DNA of 64,000 nt from Rickettsia typhi (GTDB lineage: Bacteria; Pseudomonadota; Alphaproteobacteria; Rickettsiales; Deianiraeaceae): NCBI GenBank assembly GCA_945881985.1, contig CAMCVL010000002.1:124001-188000 (forward strand), given 5' to 3'. The notes below the pieces were generated by a model, which saw nothing but the letters and a program-made list of their open reading frames with translations, had not been told where the DNA came from and searched no databases. Position numbers and translations under genes: made by a program. This document shows positions 1 through 9,620 of this stretch, piece after piece. Each line of letters opens with the position of its first letter. Positions within the stretch are counted from its first letter, which is position 1.

Positions 1-362
1 AAAGATGCGTCTCCATGCACCCTCCTCAGTATTTTGTGTAAGTTTTGCTTTATCCTCCATGTCGTCTGCAAAGCTTTGTAAGCTAGCCTTTTCTATATTG
101 ACCTGTTTAAATTTTAATTGTGATTCTATTTCTGTTTTTGCCGTCTGTACTAATTTTGGCGGTAGCTTCGGTCGATCTGCAGGATTTGTAATGTCGGGGT
201 TGTATCTTCAATTTAAAAATTAATATATAGCAAAATATTTATTTCTTATGCTTACCTTCTACTTGGGGACTACTGAGAAAAAGAAAGCACAATCCAATGT
301 TACTGGTTAAAGTTATACAAAATCATTTGTAAAAAGATAATGTAAGTTCACTTTAGCAATCT

Positions 363-764
363 TTATTTAATTGATTTGGTATTGTTTTGCAAATCAATAG
401 CAGAGCCAATGCACCATCCATAATAGGTATCGCCAATTTGTTTTATGTAGGAAGATGAAAAACCTCTGGCAGTACACTCGCTTTGCAGATTGGATTTTAA
501 AGATACACTGCTAATAAAAAACACACCAAAAGGTAGCAAGATTGGCGTTAGCAAAAGTCTTATTGTGCGTGATTTGTCTTTTAAAATCACATCGGGTTCC
601 CTGCCGTAGTACAAATTACACTCGGGGTCGTAATCTTTTGCAAGTTCTTTGTTTTTTGCCTCGCAAATTTCCAGCTGTTTAGGTGTAAATTTTTTACCGC
701 CGCAAGAATTTAAAAACAACAAGCAGGCACACAAAAAAATACTAAAACTTTGTTTAACGGTCAT
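363..764 (-). CDS. putative lipoprotein of unknown function
   Basis: 133-aa ORF, N-terminal hydrophobic stretch followed by lipobox-like LNSC; second hydrophobic segment. Confidence 0.6.
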   Translation of the reverse strand: MTVKQSFSIFLCACLLFLNSCGGKKFTPKQLEICEAKNKELAKDYDPECNLYYGREPDVILKDKSRTIRLLLTPILLPFGVFFISSVSLKSNLQSECTARGFSSSYIKQIGDTYYGWCIGSAIDLQNNTKSIK

Positions 765-847
765 AATGTTTTTAAAAAATATAGCAAATAAAACTTACAA
801 CAGGGTAATGGCAAAATCTAAAAAATGTCATTTTATGGCATAAATAT

Positions 848-1960
848 TTATGTTATATCAATAATGCCGCCGCCGCATAGCCTTGTACCGATGTAAAAAA
901 CGCAGGCTTGCCCGGGGGAAATTGCCCTCGCCGGTGTTGTAAGTTTTACGGCGTAGCTGCCACCATCGTCCAGCCTTGTTAAAAAGCCGCCAATAAGCTC
1001 TGCTTGGCTTGACCTAAGCCTTAGCTTAAGCTCCTTGCCTTTTAGCTCGGTATCAAAATCAGCTAAAAAGTTGACATCTTTAATAATAAACTCGCTTTTG
1101 TAAAGATGCTTAACCGTGCCAGCGTAAATTATATTTGTATTTTTGTCTATCTTAACAACAAACAAGGGCTCGGGGCGTGCAATGCCAAGCCCCCGCCTTT
1201 GCCCTATTGTGTAGCCGGCAATACCTGCGTGCTCGCCAATTTTTGCACCGCTTTCAATATCCACAATATCGCCGCCTACAAAGCCTTTGTCGCTATGTTT
1301 TTTAATCACGCTTGCATAGTCGCCGTTTGGCACAAAACAAATATCCTGACTATCTGGTTTTAAGGACACGCCCAGCCCATAGTCTAAAGCAATTTGCCGT
1401 GTTTGCTCCTTGTTAAGCTGCCCTAGGGGAAACTGACAAAACTCAAGCTGCTCCTCTGTTGTAGCATATAAAAAATAGCTTTGGTCTTTTTTAGGGTCAA
1501 GTCCACGATGCAGCTGAGCCTTGCCATCCACGATAATTTTTGTAACATAATGCCCTGTTGCCAAAAATTTTGCCCCAAGCTGTTTTGCAAAATTATATAG
1601 ATCTTTAAATTTAACACTTTGATTGCAAGACACACATGGTATAGGAGTGTATCCGTTAAGATAGCTATCCACAAATTTGTCAATCACCTGCTCCTTAAAA
1701 ATGCTCTCGTAATTTAACACATAATGCCTAAAGCCAATTTTTTTTGCCACTTGGGCCGCATCGTCAATGTCCCTACTGGCACAGCAAGTTTTTTGCTTAA
1801 GCCCACTAACATCGCCGTAGTCGTAAAGCTGCATGGTAACGCCAATTACCTCGTAGCCTTGGCTATGTAGCATTGCCGCCACAACAGAGCTGTCCACCCC
1901 GCCAGACATTGCAACCACAACCCTGCCTTTGCCGCTATTGTTAGCCATAAAAATACACAA
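848..1960 (-). CDS. mnmA: tRNA-specific 2-thiouridylase MnmA (start probably MANNSGKG..., about 1948)
   Basis: PP-loop VVVAMSGGVDSSVVAAML, CVSCNQSVKF, TGHYV, DQSYFL, DSQDICFVP motifs. Confidence 0.97.
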   Translation of the reverse strand: MCIFMANNSGKGRVVVAMSGGVDSSVVAAMLHSQGYEVIGVTMQLYDYGDVSGLKQKTCCASRDIDDAAQVAKKIGFRHYVLNYESIFKEQVIDKFVDSYLNGYTPIPCVSCNQSVKFKDLYNFAKQLGAKFLATGHYVTKIIVDGKAQLHRGLDPKKDQSYFLYATTEEQLEFCQFPLGQLNKEQTRQIALDYGLGVSLKPDSQDICFVPNGDYASVIKKHSDKGFVGGDIVDIESGAKIGEHAGIAGYTIGQRRGLGIARPEPLFVVKIDKNTNIIYAGTVKHLYKSEFIIKDVNFLADFDTELKGKELKLRLRSSQAELIGGFLTRLDDGGSYAVKLTTPARAISPGQACVFYIGTRLCGGGIIDIT

Positions 1961-3130
1961 TTATATCAAAGAGTTAATAACCGAGTTAAGCACATAAACA
2001 CCAGCCTTGCTTGCCTTAAGGCTGCCATTGTTTAGCTCTAGCATATTTGCATCCAGCAATTGTTGCAACTTTTTTTTGTTAATGTAATCTAAAATGTCAA
2101 TATTAAATTTTTGTTTTACAAAGCTCAGGTCAACACCTGCGGAGGTTCTAAGCCCCATCATTAGGGCCTCGTGAGCTATGTCAAAGCCTTCAAGCTTGCA
2201 ATTTGTTTGCAGGGCGTTGCCGCTTAAGCTGCTTGCATCAAGCCATTTTTGAGGCTCGTGAAAGCTATTGGCAGCAAACCTACAACCATCAATCGTATAA
2301 CGCGAAAACGCCCCAGCCCCAATGCCTATCCAGTCCTGCATTGTCCAATAGGCAATGTTGTGGCGGCACTCAAAGCCAGTTTTTGCATAGTTTGAAACCT
2401 CGTATTTACCAAATCCAGCCGCACCAGTTAGCTCGTCCGTTAGGTTGTAAAAGTCGTAGCTTGCATCGCCTTCTGGCACGATAATCTTGCCAGCTCTTGC
2501 AAGAGAGTAGTATTCCGTACCCTTTTCAATCGTTAAAGTATAAAGAGATATATGGTTTTTAACAAGGTTGCTTAATGCAAAATTTAGTTCAGTCTTCCAG
2601 TCCTGCAGTTTTTGCCCGTGTCTTGCGTAGATAAGGTCAATGGAGTAATTGTCAAAAATGCTACTTGCAAGATACACCGCTTTGATTGCTGTTTGTGCGT
2701 CATGCAAGCGGCCTAAGGTTTGCAGGTCAGCATCGTTTAAAGCCTGCACCCCGATTGACACTCTATTGATACCTGCCTCTTTAAAGCCTGCAAATTTTTG
2801 AGCTTCAAATGAGGATGGATTTGCCTCAAGAGTTATCTCGCAATTTGCATCAATACTAGCTTGTTTTGCAAGATTGTTAATAATGCCACCAACCAATGAC
2901 TCCCCCATGAGACTTGGCGTGCCCCCGCCAAAAAAAATGGTTTTAATGTTGTATTTAACGCCTTGTTTAAGGATATTGGTAAAATAAAAGTCAATTTCTT
3001 TTGTGTAAGCTTTAAGCCATTCCTTTGTTTTTGGATTTGTAGTTGCAACATGGCTGTTAAAGTCGCAATAGGGGCATTTTTTTTTGCAAAACGGATAGTG
3101 TATATATATTGATATATCTCTAGCTTCCAT
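1961..3130 (-). CDS. hemW: radical SAM heme chaperone HemW
   Basis: YIHYPFCKKKCPYCDFNSH (CxxxCxxC), FFGGGTPSLM, GVQALND motifs. Confidence 0.95.
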   Translation of the reverse strand: MEARDISIYIHYPFCKKKCPYCDFNSHVATTNPKTKEWLKAYTKEIDFYFTNILKQGVKYNIKTIFFGGGTPSLMGESLVGGIINNLAKQASIDANCEITLEANPSSFEAQKFAGFKEAGINRVSIGVQALNDADLQTLGRLHDAQTAIKAVYLASSIFDNYSIDLIYARHGQKLQDWKTELNFALSNLVKNHISLYTLTIEKGTEYYSLARAGKIIVPEGDASYDFYNLTDELTGAAGFGKYEVSNYAKTGFECRHNIAYWTMQDWIGIGAGAFSRYTIDGCRFAANSFHEPQKWLDASSLSGNALQTNCKLEGFDIAHEALMMGLRTSAGVDLSFVKQKFNIDILDYINKKKLQQLLDANMLELNNGSLKASKAGVYVLNSVINSLI

Positions 3131-3134
3131 TTAG

Positions 3135-4013
3135 TTAATAAAAATAATCTGCCCTAGGGTTAAAAAATAGATGATTATGATAAGCACTAATGTCGCTAAC
3201 ATGCAAAGCCTCTCTTTGCTTTGCCTCTATGGCTTTTTGCATGGCTCTTTTTGCGCTCATTGCAAAAAAGAAGCCCCTTTGTGCAGAGTATAAATCCAAA
3301 GAGCTCCTGCGTGCATTTGTCACTATATCGTCAACATCGGCTCTTGCGGTGATAATTGTACCAAAAACTCTGTATCTATTGATTGTATTTAGGCCGTTAA
3401 AGTCGTAGACGCTAACAAACATGGATTGCATCATGGAGCCGGCATCAATTAAATTGCCGGGCATGCCACCAATCGGGCTTATAAAATAAGGACCATTTGG
3501 CACGCCAAAGCTACGCAAAACATCGGCAAAAGTAACATCAAACTCTTTAATGCCAATCTCCGTTGCTAGATCTTTTTTAAAAAACAGCCCAAAGCTTAGA
3601 TTAAGCAAAAACCTGTTTAGCGATGCAGCAATGCCGTCTTCATGCCTGCTAACAATTGCATTGACTAAAGATACTGGCTCGCCTAGAGTTCCTCTAAGAC
3701 TGCTAATTTTTTGCCTTACTGGCTTTGGGGTGGCAAATAAATATAGGTGTGCGATGTGAGAAAGTGCGTATTTATCCAAATTGTCGTAGATAAAAAAGGT
3801 TGTGCGATTGATTTTTTCAAGAGGGTCTTTTACCGCAGGTTGTGACTTTGTAGCATTTTTATTGCTTATTGCCTTGCTTTGGTATTGATTTAAGAACTCA
3901 TCGTCCTCAGCTTCGTCAGCCCTTGCAATGTTGCAAAAGCAGGTAAAAAAGTAGCAAAAAAATAGGCAAGAAAATACTTTGCAAATTTTATGCAATGTTT
4001 TGCTTTGGTTCAT
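3135..4013 (-). CDS. mlaA: MlaA/VacJ family outer-membrane lipid asymmetry protein
   Basis: DPLEKINRTTFFIYDNLDKYAL, FGVPNGPYFISPIGG typical of MlaA. Confidence 0.9.
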   Translation of the reverse strand: MNQSKTLHKICKVFSCLFFCYFFTCFCNIARADEAEDDEFLNQYQSKAISNKNATKSQPAVKDPLEKINRTTFFIYDNLDKYALSHIAHLYLFATPKPVRQKISSLRGTLGEPVSLVNAIVSRHEDGIAASLNRFLLNLSFGLFFKKDLATEIGIKEFDVTFADVLRSFGVPNGPYFISPIGGMPGNLIDAGSMMQSMFVSVYDFNGLNTINRYRVFGTIITARADVDDIVTNARRSSLDLYSAQRGFFFAMSAKRAMQKAIEAKQREALHVSDISAYHNHLFFNPRADYFY

Positions 4014-4020
4014 AAAAAAC

Positions 4021-4971
4021 TTAATGTTGTGCCTCTATGTATTTTAAGGCATCCAAAGCAGCCATACAACCAGAGCCAGCTGCGGTTATTGCTTGCCTGT
4101 AGCGTTTGTCAAAAACATCACCAGCCGCAAAAATACCAGGTAAATTTGTAAGGCTTGTGCCGGCTACAACTTTGATGTAGCCTTCCTCGTCTAGCTCTAT
4201 GCCAGAGGTTTTGAAAACTTCCGTTGCAGGCTTATGCCCAATTGCAATAAATAGACCATCCATTTTGACATCTTTTTGTCCTTCGCCATTTGTGGAGTTT
4301 AAAATTACGCCCTGTACCTTTTTTGGCTGAGCGGAGCCGTAGACATGATCAAGCTGAGCATTGAAGATAACTTCTATTTTTGGATTTGCAAAGAGTCTGT
4401 CCTGAAGGATTTTTTCGGCTTTAAACTTGCCTTGACGGTGTATTAAATAAACTTTTGAAGCATGATTTGTAAGATACAAAGCCTCCTCAACAGCGGTATT
4501 GCCGCCGCCAATGACCCCAACAACCTTATTTTTAAAAAAGAAGCCGTCGCAAGTAGCACACCCACTAACCCCAAAACCCCTAAACTCCTGCTCACTAGGA
4601 TTGTTAAGCCATTTTGCCTGTGCCCCTGTTGCAATAATCACAGCTTTTGCGTGATAAATGGTGCCACTATCGGTTTTAAGTTCAAATGGTTTTGATGTAA
4701 AATTTACCGAAGATACATAATCGCTAACAAACTCGGTACCAACATGCTCCGCCTGCTTTTTCATTTGCTCCATAAGCCAAGGACCCTGTATTACCTCGGC
4801 AAAGCCGGGATAGTTTTCAACCTCGGTTGTTGTGGTAAGCTGCCCTCCCTCCTGATAGCCAGATATTAAAATTGGTTTTAAATTTGCTCTTGCAGCATAA
4901 ATTGCAGCACTGTATCCTGCTGGGCCAGAGCCTATAATTACAACATCGCATTCTCTTTGGGTAGCAGACAT
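4021..4971 (-). CDS. trxB: thioredoxin-disulfide reductase
   Basis: GSGPAGYSAAIYAARA, CATCDGFFFKNK redox motif, GIFAAGDVFDKRYRQAITAAGSGC. Confidence 0.97.
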   Translation of the reverse strand: MSATQRECDVVIIGSGPAGYSAAIYAARANLKPILISGYQEGGQLTTTTEVENYPGFAEVIQGPWLMEQMKKQAEHVGTEFVSDYVSSVNFTSKPFELKTDSGTIYHAKAVIIATGAQAKWLNNPSEQEFRGFGVSGCATCDGFFFKNKVVGVIGGGNTAVEEALYLTNHASKVYLIHRQGKFKAEKILQDRLFANPKIEVIFNAQLDHVYGSAQPKKVQGVILNSTNGEGQKDVKMDGLFIAIGHKPATEVFKTSGIELDEEGYIKVVAGTSLTNLPGIFAAGDVFDKRYRQAITAAGSGCMAALDALKYIEAQH

Positions 4972-5082
4972 AGCTTTTAAAACAAATAAACAAACTTATC
5001 AATAAATACCAATTTAAATTTAAAATTAAAGATTGTATTTGGTATTAGATGTATAGCAGATAACAGCTTTTTCAAGTGTTTT

Positions 5083-5115
5083 TAAACCTAATACCAAAAC
5101 AATATTAGGTTTAAA
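5083..5115. other. perfect inverted repeat (13-bp stem, 9-nt loop), possible terminator/attenuator hairpin between tsf and trxB
   Basis: TTTAAACCTAATA ccaaaacaa TATTAGGTTTAAA approx. 5081-5115. Confidence 0.6.
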
Positions 5116-5141
5116 TGAGCAAAAAAAGCACATAATACCAA

Positions 5142-5186
5142 TTTGCCACTTTGCCACTTTGCCACTTTGCCACTTTGCCACTTTGC
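5142..5186. repeat. short tandem repeat, 8-bp unit TTTGCCAC x5 plus partial
   Basis: five consecutive identical TTTGCCAC units then TTTGC, just downstream of tsf. Confidence 0.95.
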
Positions 5187-5209
5187 TAAGCTATTAATTC
5201 TAATAAGTA

Positions 5210-6106
5210 TTAAGCCTGTGCGTTTTTAACAAATTGAGCAACTTCGTCAGCAAAGTTTTCCTCTTTTTTTTCAATACCTTCGCCAAGTTTAAAGCACACA
5301 AATTCTGTTAGTGTAACTTTGCAAGAATTTGCACCCTCAAAAGCCTTGATTACATCAGCAACACTTTGCTTGCTATCCATAACAAATTGTTGTTGCAGTA
5401 AAACGCTTTCGGATAGATACTTTTTAATTCTGCCCTCAACCATTTTGTCAACAACATTTTGTGGCTTGCCGCTATCTAGAGCTTGCTTAACAAAAATATC
5501 TTTTTCGTTTTGAATAAGCTCAGCAGGCACGCCGCTTTCATCAATACTAACTGGGTTCATTGATGCAATGTGCATACAGATTTTTTTACCAAGGTCTTTA
5601 AGCTTTTCAGCATCGCCATCCGAGTTTATACCAAGCAAAACAACAATTTTACCCATGCTACCATTAACAGCGTTGTGAATATAGCTTGCAACAACACCTT
5701 GAGCAACTGATGCCTTTGCAAATCTACGAGGGTTGATGTTTTCGCCGGTTTTAGCTATAGATGCCTTAATAAAATCCTCACTAATTTTTTCACCCTTTGT
5801 AAATGTTGAAATACATTCTTCCACAACTGCTTTAAAATCATCGCCTTTTGCAACAAAGTCAGTTTGACAATTAACCTCTGCAACATAGCCAGTTTTGCCA
5901 TCGCCAGACAAAGCTAATGCAACCAAACCCTCGCTTGCAACATTTGATGTTTTTTTTGCAGCACTTGCAAGACCCTTCTCTCTTAATACTTTAATTGCTT
6001 GTTCAACATCGCCGTTAGATGCTTCAATAGCTTTTTTGCAGTCGCTTATACCAGCACCTGTTCTTTCTCTTAAAATTTTAATTAAGGACATCACATCATT
6101 ACTCAT
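5210..6106 (-). CDS. tsf: translation elongation factor Ts
   Basis: LRERTGAGISDCKKAIEASNGDVEQAIKVLREKG, EVNCQTDFVAK. Confidence 0.98.
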   Translation of the reverse strand: MSNDVMSLIKILRERTGAGISDCKKAIEASNGDVEQAIKVLREKGLASAAKKTSNVASEGLVALALSGDGKTGYVAEVNCQTDFVAKGDDFKAVVEECISTFTKGEKISEDFIKASIAKTGENINPRRFAKASVAQGVVASYIHNAVNGSMGKIVVLLGINSDGDAEKLKDLGKKICMHIASMNPVSIDESGVPAELIQNEKDIFVKQALDSGKPQNVVDKMVEGRIKKYLSESVLLQQQFVMDSKQSVADVIKAFEGANSCKVTLTEFVCFKLGEGIEKKEENFADEVAQFVKNAQA

Positions 6107-6256
6107 ACTCTTAATCTAAAAACAATAAAACTAAATTGTAGCCACTAAAACACCTGTGGCAAAATATAAAAATTGGATTTGCATAATCCGCTTAATATTT
6201 AAATTTACATTGATTTAAATGCAAGACAATCTTAAAAAAATTTAGAACCTAGATTT

Positions 6257-6496
6257 TTAAGATTGCGGTATTTTGGTTTTAATTGCTATTGCATGAACGG
6301 TTTTTGCATAATCACCCAAAGCATCAATAACCATGCGATGCTGAGCAATTAGGGTTTTTTCAATAAAATCCCTAGAGGTAACGCTAATATCCCAGTGGTC
6401 GTTATCCATAGCGGTTGCCTTGATTACAATTGCATCCTCAGGTTTGTTAAATTTTGTAATTAAGGCATCCAAAAGTTGTTGCTTGGTGGCTGGCAT
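6257..6496 (-). CDS. BolA/IbaG family protein
   Basis: 79 aa, ...IVIKATAMDNDHWDISVTSRDFIEKTLIAQHRMVIDALGDY... BolA-like HxV/L-RHR-region pattern. Confidence 0.75.
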   Translation of the reverse strand: MPATKQQLLDALITKFNKPEDAIVIKATAMDNDHWDISVTSRDFIEKTLIAQHRMVIDALGDYAKTVHAIAIKTKIPQS

Positions 6497-6516
6497 AAAT
6501 GTAGCTAAATAATAAT

Positions 6517-7134
6517 TTATTCTGGTTTTGAATTTGCAGCAGAGTCAAAATTTGGCTGAGGCACTCTCACCCCGCTTTCAATCTTTTTTTGCAAAAGTAA
6601 TATACCATGTATTAGGGCCTCGGCACTAGGGGGGCAACCTGGCACATAAACATCAACCGGAACTATTCTGTCGCAGCCTCTAACAACTGAATAAGAGTAG
6701 TGGTAATACCCACCTCTGTTAGCACAGGAGCCCATTGATATTACATATCTTGGCTCTGCCATCTGGTCGTAGACCTTGCGGAGTGCTGGTGCCATTTTGT
6801 TTGTAAGGGTGCCAGCAACTATCATTACATCACTTTGGCGAGGAGAAGGTCTAAATACCATGCCGTATCTGTCAAGGTCGTATCTTGCAGCTGCTGCTTG
6901 CATCATTTCAACCGCACAACAAGCTAAGCCAAATGTCATTGGCCATAGCGAGCCACTGCGAACCCAGCCAATGAGTTTTTCAAGATTTGCAACAACAAAA
7001 CCCTTGTCTGATACTTCGTCCAATGCGTGCTTTAAAAAAATATCCTGCTCGTAGCCCTTAGTAAGGGACTGAGCATTGTAATACATACCCTTAAAACTAG
7101 ATGAATCCTTAAGATTTATGTCGTTGCCGCTCAT
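6517..7134 (-). CDS. nuoB: NADH-quinone oxidoreductase subunit B
   Basis: [51 protein letters not shown]. Confidence 0.97.
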   Translation of the reverse strand: MSGNDINLKDSSSFKGMYYNAQSLTKGYEQDIFLKHALDEVSDKGFVVANLEKLIGWVRSGSLWPMTFGLACCAVEMMQAAAARYDLDRYGMVFRPSPRQSDVMIVAGTLTNKMAPALRKVYDQMAEPRYVISMGSCANRGGYYHYSYSVVRGCDRIVPVDVYVPGCPPSAEALIHGILLLQKKIESGVRVPQPNFDSAANSKPE

Positions 7135-7389
7135 AATGTTAATAATTAATATCTATACAAGTTTTGCCATAATCTAAACCAAAATGGATTTTGCATCCGC
7201 AATAAAAATCCTAACAAGTTTATTGTATTGCATTATTTTTAAAAACAAAGAAAAATTTATTTTATTTTTACACCCCTTCAATTTATAAGTTTGCTTACTA
7301 AATAACTTTTGTGTTGATATAAAGTTCAATGCAAAATTGCAATTACAGCAAAATATTTATAAATTGTAGATAGACAATCAACTAAAAAC

Positions 7390-7540
7390 ATTTTTCAAAA
7401 AAACTATACTTTAATTTTAACTTTATTAAAATCAACAAGGCTGTAATTTTGCAAAAAACTCTTTACAAATTGGTATCAGCGACTTATAATATTATATTCA
7501 AGATGTGATTGCAGATTTGCAAGTTTTTTGAATAATATTT
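7390..7540 (+). repeat. copy 1 of intergenic repeat (CAAAAAAACTATACTTTAATTTT...AAGGCTGTAATTTTGCAAAAAACTCTTTACAAATTGGTATCAG...GATTTGCAAG(T)TTTTTGAATAATA)
   Basis: by-eye match to 8797-8982 and 10035-10076. Confidence 0.85.
7462..7490 (+). promoter_or_regulatory. sigma70-like promoter within repeat copy 1
   Basis: TTTACA (7462-7467) - 17 nt - TATAAT (7485-7490). Confidence 0.55.
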
Positions 7541-7601
7541 TGACATTGCAAAAAAATTGAGTGATAAATATTATTAAGATATTCTTTACCGTTTATTGTT
7601 T

Positions 7602-7745
7602 ATGGCAAGATCTTATTCTGGATATTCACCATATTATTCCTATCGCTATCGTTATGCAGATGTTAATTTGCATGAAATTAGTCCAAATAGCAATGGTGAA
7701 TTGGTTTTAAGTGATGTACCAAGCTTTCCACAAAATAATATCTGA
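7602..7745 (+). CDS. short ORF, likely 5' part of a frame-interrupted gene
   Basis: ATG at 7602: MARSYSGYSPYYSYRYRYADVNLHEISPNSNGELVLSDVPSFPQNNI*; overlaps the next ORF in the +1 frame. Confidence 0.4.
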   Translation: MARSYSGYSPYYSYRYRYADVNLHEISPNSNGELVLSDVPSFPQNNI

Positions 7746-8160
7746 AATTGATATTTATAAAATTGACAGTGATATCTCCATTAATAAACACTTGGCAAGC
7801 CAAACGGTGCCAAAAGGCTATACAATAAGAATTAACAAAGAATTATATACAATAAAAAATGAGGATTTAGTTAAGCTTGGTAATTCAGGTCAAATTATCG
7901 TAAAGGCAAAGGATGGATCGTTTTTAACAATCAACTCTGATGAGAAGCAAAATTTTTCATTGTCAAGCGACACATCGGTTTTATCTAAATCAATTAAACC
8001 TCAGGCAGACCTAATAGATTTTATAAACAAAAGACCCGATGTTTCGGCTGGTGCAATAGCTATTTTAGCAATTTATTTAACACTCGTTGTTTTAATGATT
8101 GCGGCTTTAGTATGTTCAATTTATATCTCTATATCAAATTATATTAATAAAAAAAATTAA
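7711..8160 (+). CDS. hypothetical protein with one TM segment, middle part of a possibly frame-interrupted gene
   Basis: 149-aa ORF with GTG start, TM segment SAGAIAILAIYLTLVVLMIAALVCSIYI near the end. Confidence 0.45.
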   Translation: MMYQAFHKIISEIDIYKIDSDISINKHLASQTVPKGYTIRINKELYTIKNEDLVKLGNSGQIIVKAKDGSFLTINSDEKQNFSLSSDTSVLSKSIKPQADLIDFINKRPDVSAGAIAILAIYLTLVVLMIAALVCSIYISISNYINKKN

Positions 8161-8819
8161 ACGATATTGCATCGGATTTACAAGCAGCATGTAACGAAAT
8201 TAACGAAGAACCGAATAAAGAAAGTAAAGTACAAATACAAACAATTGCTAACAAAGTAAGGCGGGCATCTAGGCTTATTAATCATCACGATTGTTGCGGA
8301 TGCAATAGTGATACTGCTTACGAAAAGGTAGACCAAGCTTTGTCAGACCTCAGGGATTTTTGTCAAACATACGAAATAACAAAAACAAATCTTACAGACT
8401 CTAATGAAGAAAATGAATCGCAAACCCAATCTTTTGCACAAGGACTTTATAATCGGATAAAACAATTGTTTACTTTTACATCGAGAGAAGGTCAATATAC
8501 CATTATACCAGAGGAATCTTCAGGAAAAAATTCAAAAGATAATCAAGCAAACCCCCCTAAAACCACCCAAAGCCTTGATGATAAAATTGAAGAGCTAAAG
8601 CGTTTAACAAATGCGGTGTGTCAGCAGGGTAAAAACAAAACCTCTTCTCGCTTAGGCATTTGTTCCGCCACTAGCGACGCAGCCGCACAATACAATACTA
8701 GACTTGATGCGCCACTACTTCATCTTAGCGATATAAAGATTAATATTACTGGTAATAAAGCAACAACTGTTAGCAAAAGCCAAATCAATGACTCTTCTTT
8801 CAAAAAAACTATACTTTAA
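8156..8819 (+). CDS. hypothetical protein, 3' part; frame is open upstream of the listed 8340 start back to the A8 tract near 8150
   Basis: ORF track 8340..8819; upstream in-frame reading LNDIASDLQAACNEINEEPNKESKVQIQTIANKVRRASRLINHHDCCGCNSDTAYEKVDQA without ATG. Confidence 0.4.
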
Positions 8820-8982
8820 TTTTGGCTTTGTAATTTGACTTTTGTAATTTTACCTTTGTTAAAATTTACAAGGCTGTAATTTTGCAAAAAACTCTTTACA
8901 AATTGGTATCAGTGGTTTAATTTTAGGTATAATACAAAAGACTTTGAAGATAATCAAAGATTTGTAAGCTTTTTGAATAATA
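8797..8982 (+). repeat. copy 2 of intergenic repeat; overlaps the 3' end of the preceding ORF
   Basis: TTCAAAAAAACTATACTTTAATTTTGGCTTTG...AAGGCTGTAATTTTGCAAAAAACTCTTTACAAATTGGTATCAG...GATTTGTAAGCTTTTTGAATAATA. Confidence 0.85.
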
Positions 8983-9025
8983 CAAAAAATAGGTTAAGTT
9001 ATTGTGAGTTAGTTAATTAGAAAGT

Positions 9026-9619
9026 ATGAACAATATAGACAAAGATATAAAATATATTGGCATTGAAAATGTTAGCGCATCCGCATTGGCAAATTACCTG
9101 CTTCATGACAATCCATATACAAAAGGACAAATAACAAATTTACATTTACAAAAAATTATATATATTATACATGGATTTTCGTTGGCTTTGGAAAATTTAC
9201 CTATTATCAATGATGATTACGATGAAAAAATAGAGGCTTGGAAACTTGGTCCAGTTGTGCCTTCTGTGTATCACGAAATGAAAGAATTTGGCAATGCCAT
9301 TATTAAGCCAGAAAAAATATCGTTACTAACACAGGAAATTAACGATAATCAAACAATAATTAGTAAACCATCGCTATCTCAAGGTAGTGTTGTAAGAAGC
9401 ATTGCAGAATGGGTTGTGGGGAAAATTTTGACTGTAAATAACAAGATACAAGACGCTGACAAGCTTGTTAATTTTACGCATCTTGAAGGTTCACCTTGGC
9501 ACGATGTCTATAAATCAGGAATACATAATATTATCATTGACAATAAAAGCATAAAGGAATATTTTATTTGGTACAAAAATTGGTTGTACGATACTTATAA
9601 AGTTAGTTATACTAAGTAA
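9026..9619 (+). CDS. Panacea-domain (SocA/GepA-like, DUF4065) protein, putative antitoxin
   Basis: ASALANYLLHDNPYTKGQITNLHLQKIIYIIHGFSLALENLPIINDDYDEKIEAWKLGPVVPSVYHEMKEFG is the characteristic Panacea/DUF4065 pattern. Confidence 0.8.
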   Translation: MNNIDKDIKYIGIENVSASALANYLLHDNPYTKGQITNLHLQKIIYIIHGFSLALENLPIINDDYDEKIEAWKLGPVVPSVYHEMKEFGNAIIKPEKISLLTQEINDNQTIISKPSLSQGSVVRSIAEWVVGKILTVNNKIQDADKLVNFTHLEGSPWHDVYKSGIHNIIIDNKSIKEYFIWYKNWLYDTYKVSYTK

Positions 9620-9620
9620 T

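Noticed and set aside
1-223. 72-aa + strand ORF and an open - strand frame (..KLPPKLVQTAKTEIESQLKFKQVNIEKASLQSFADDMEDKAKLTQNTEEGAWRRIF) at the left edge
   Set aside because: The - strand frame looks more protein-like, but it has no ATG start after the upstream TGA and runs off the window. Too little to call.
1106-1363. Numerous ORFs of 60-130 aa antisense to or overlapping strong genes (e.g. 1106-1363, 2203-2484, 6776-7054, 10472-10804, 21387-21737, 49770-50114)
   Set aside because: All are shadow ORFs of well-supported genes with no independent domain or context evidence
5142-5186. CRISPR array
   Set aside because: The 8-bp units are contiguous with no spacers. No CRISPR-like repeat-spacer pattern or cas gene was seen anywhere in the window.
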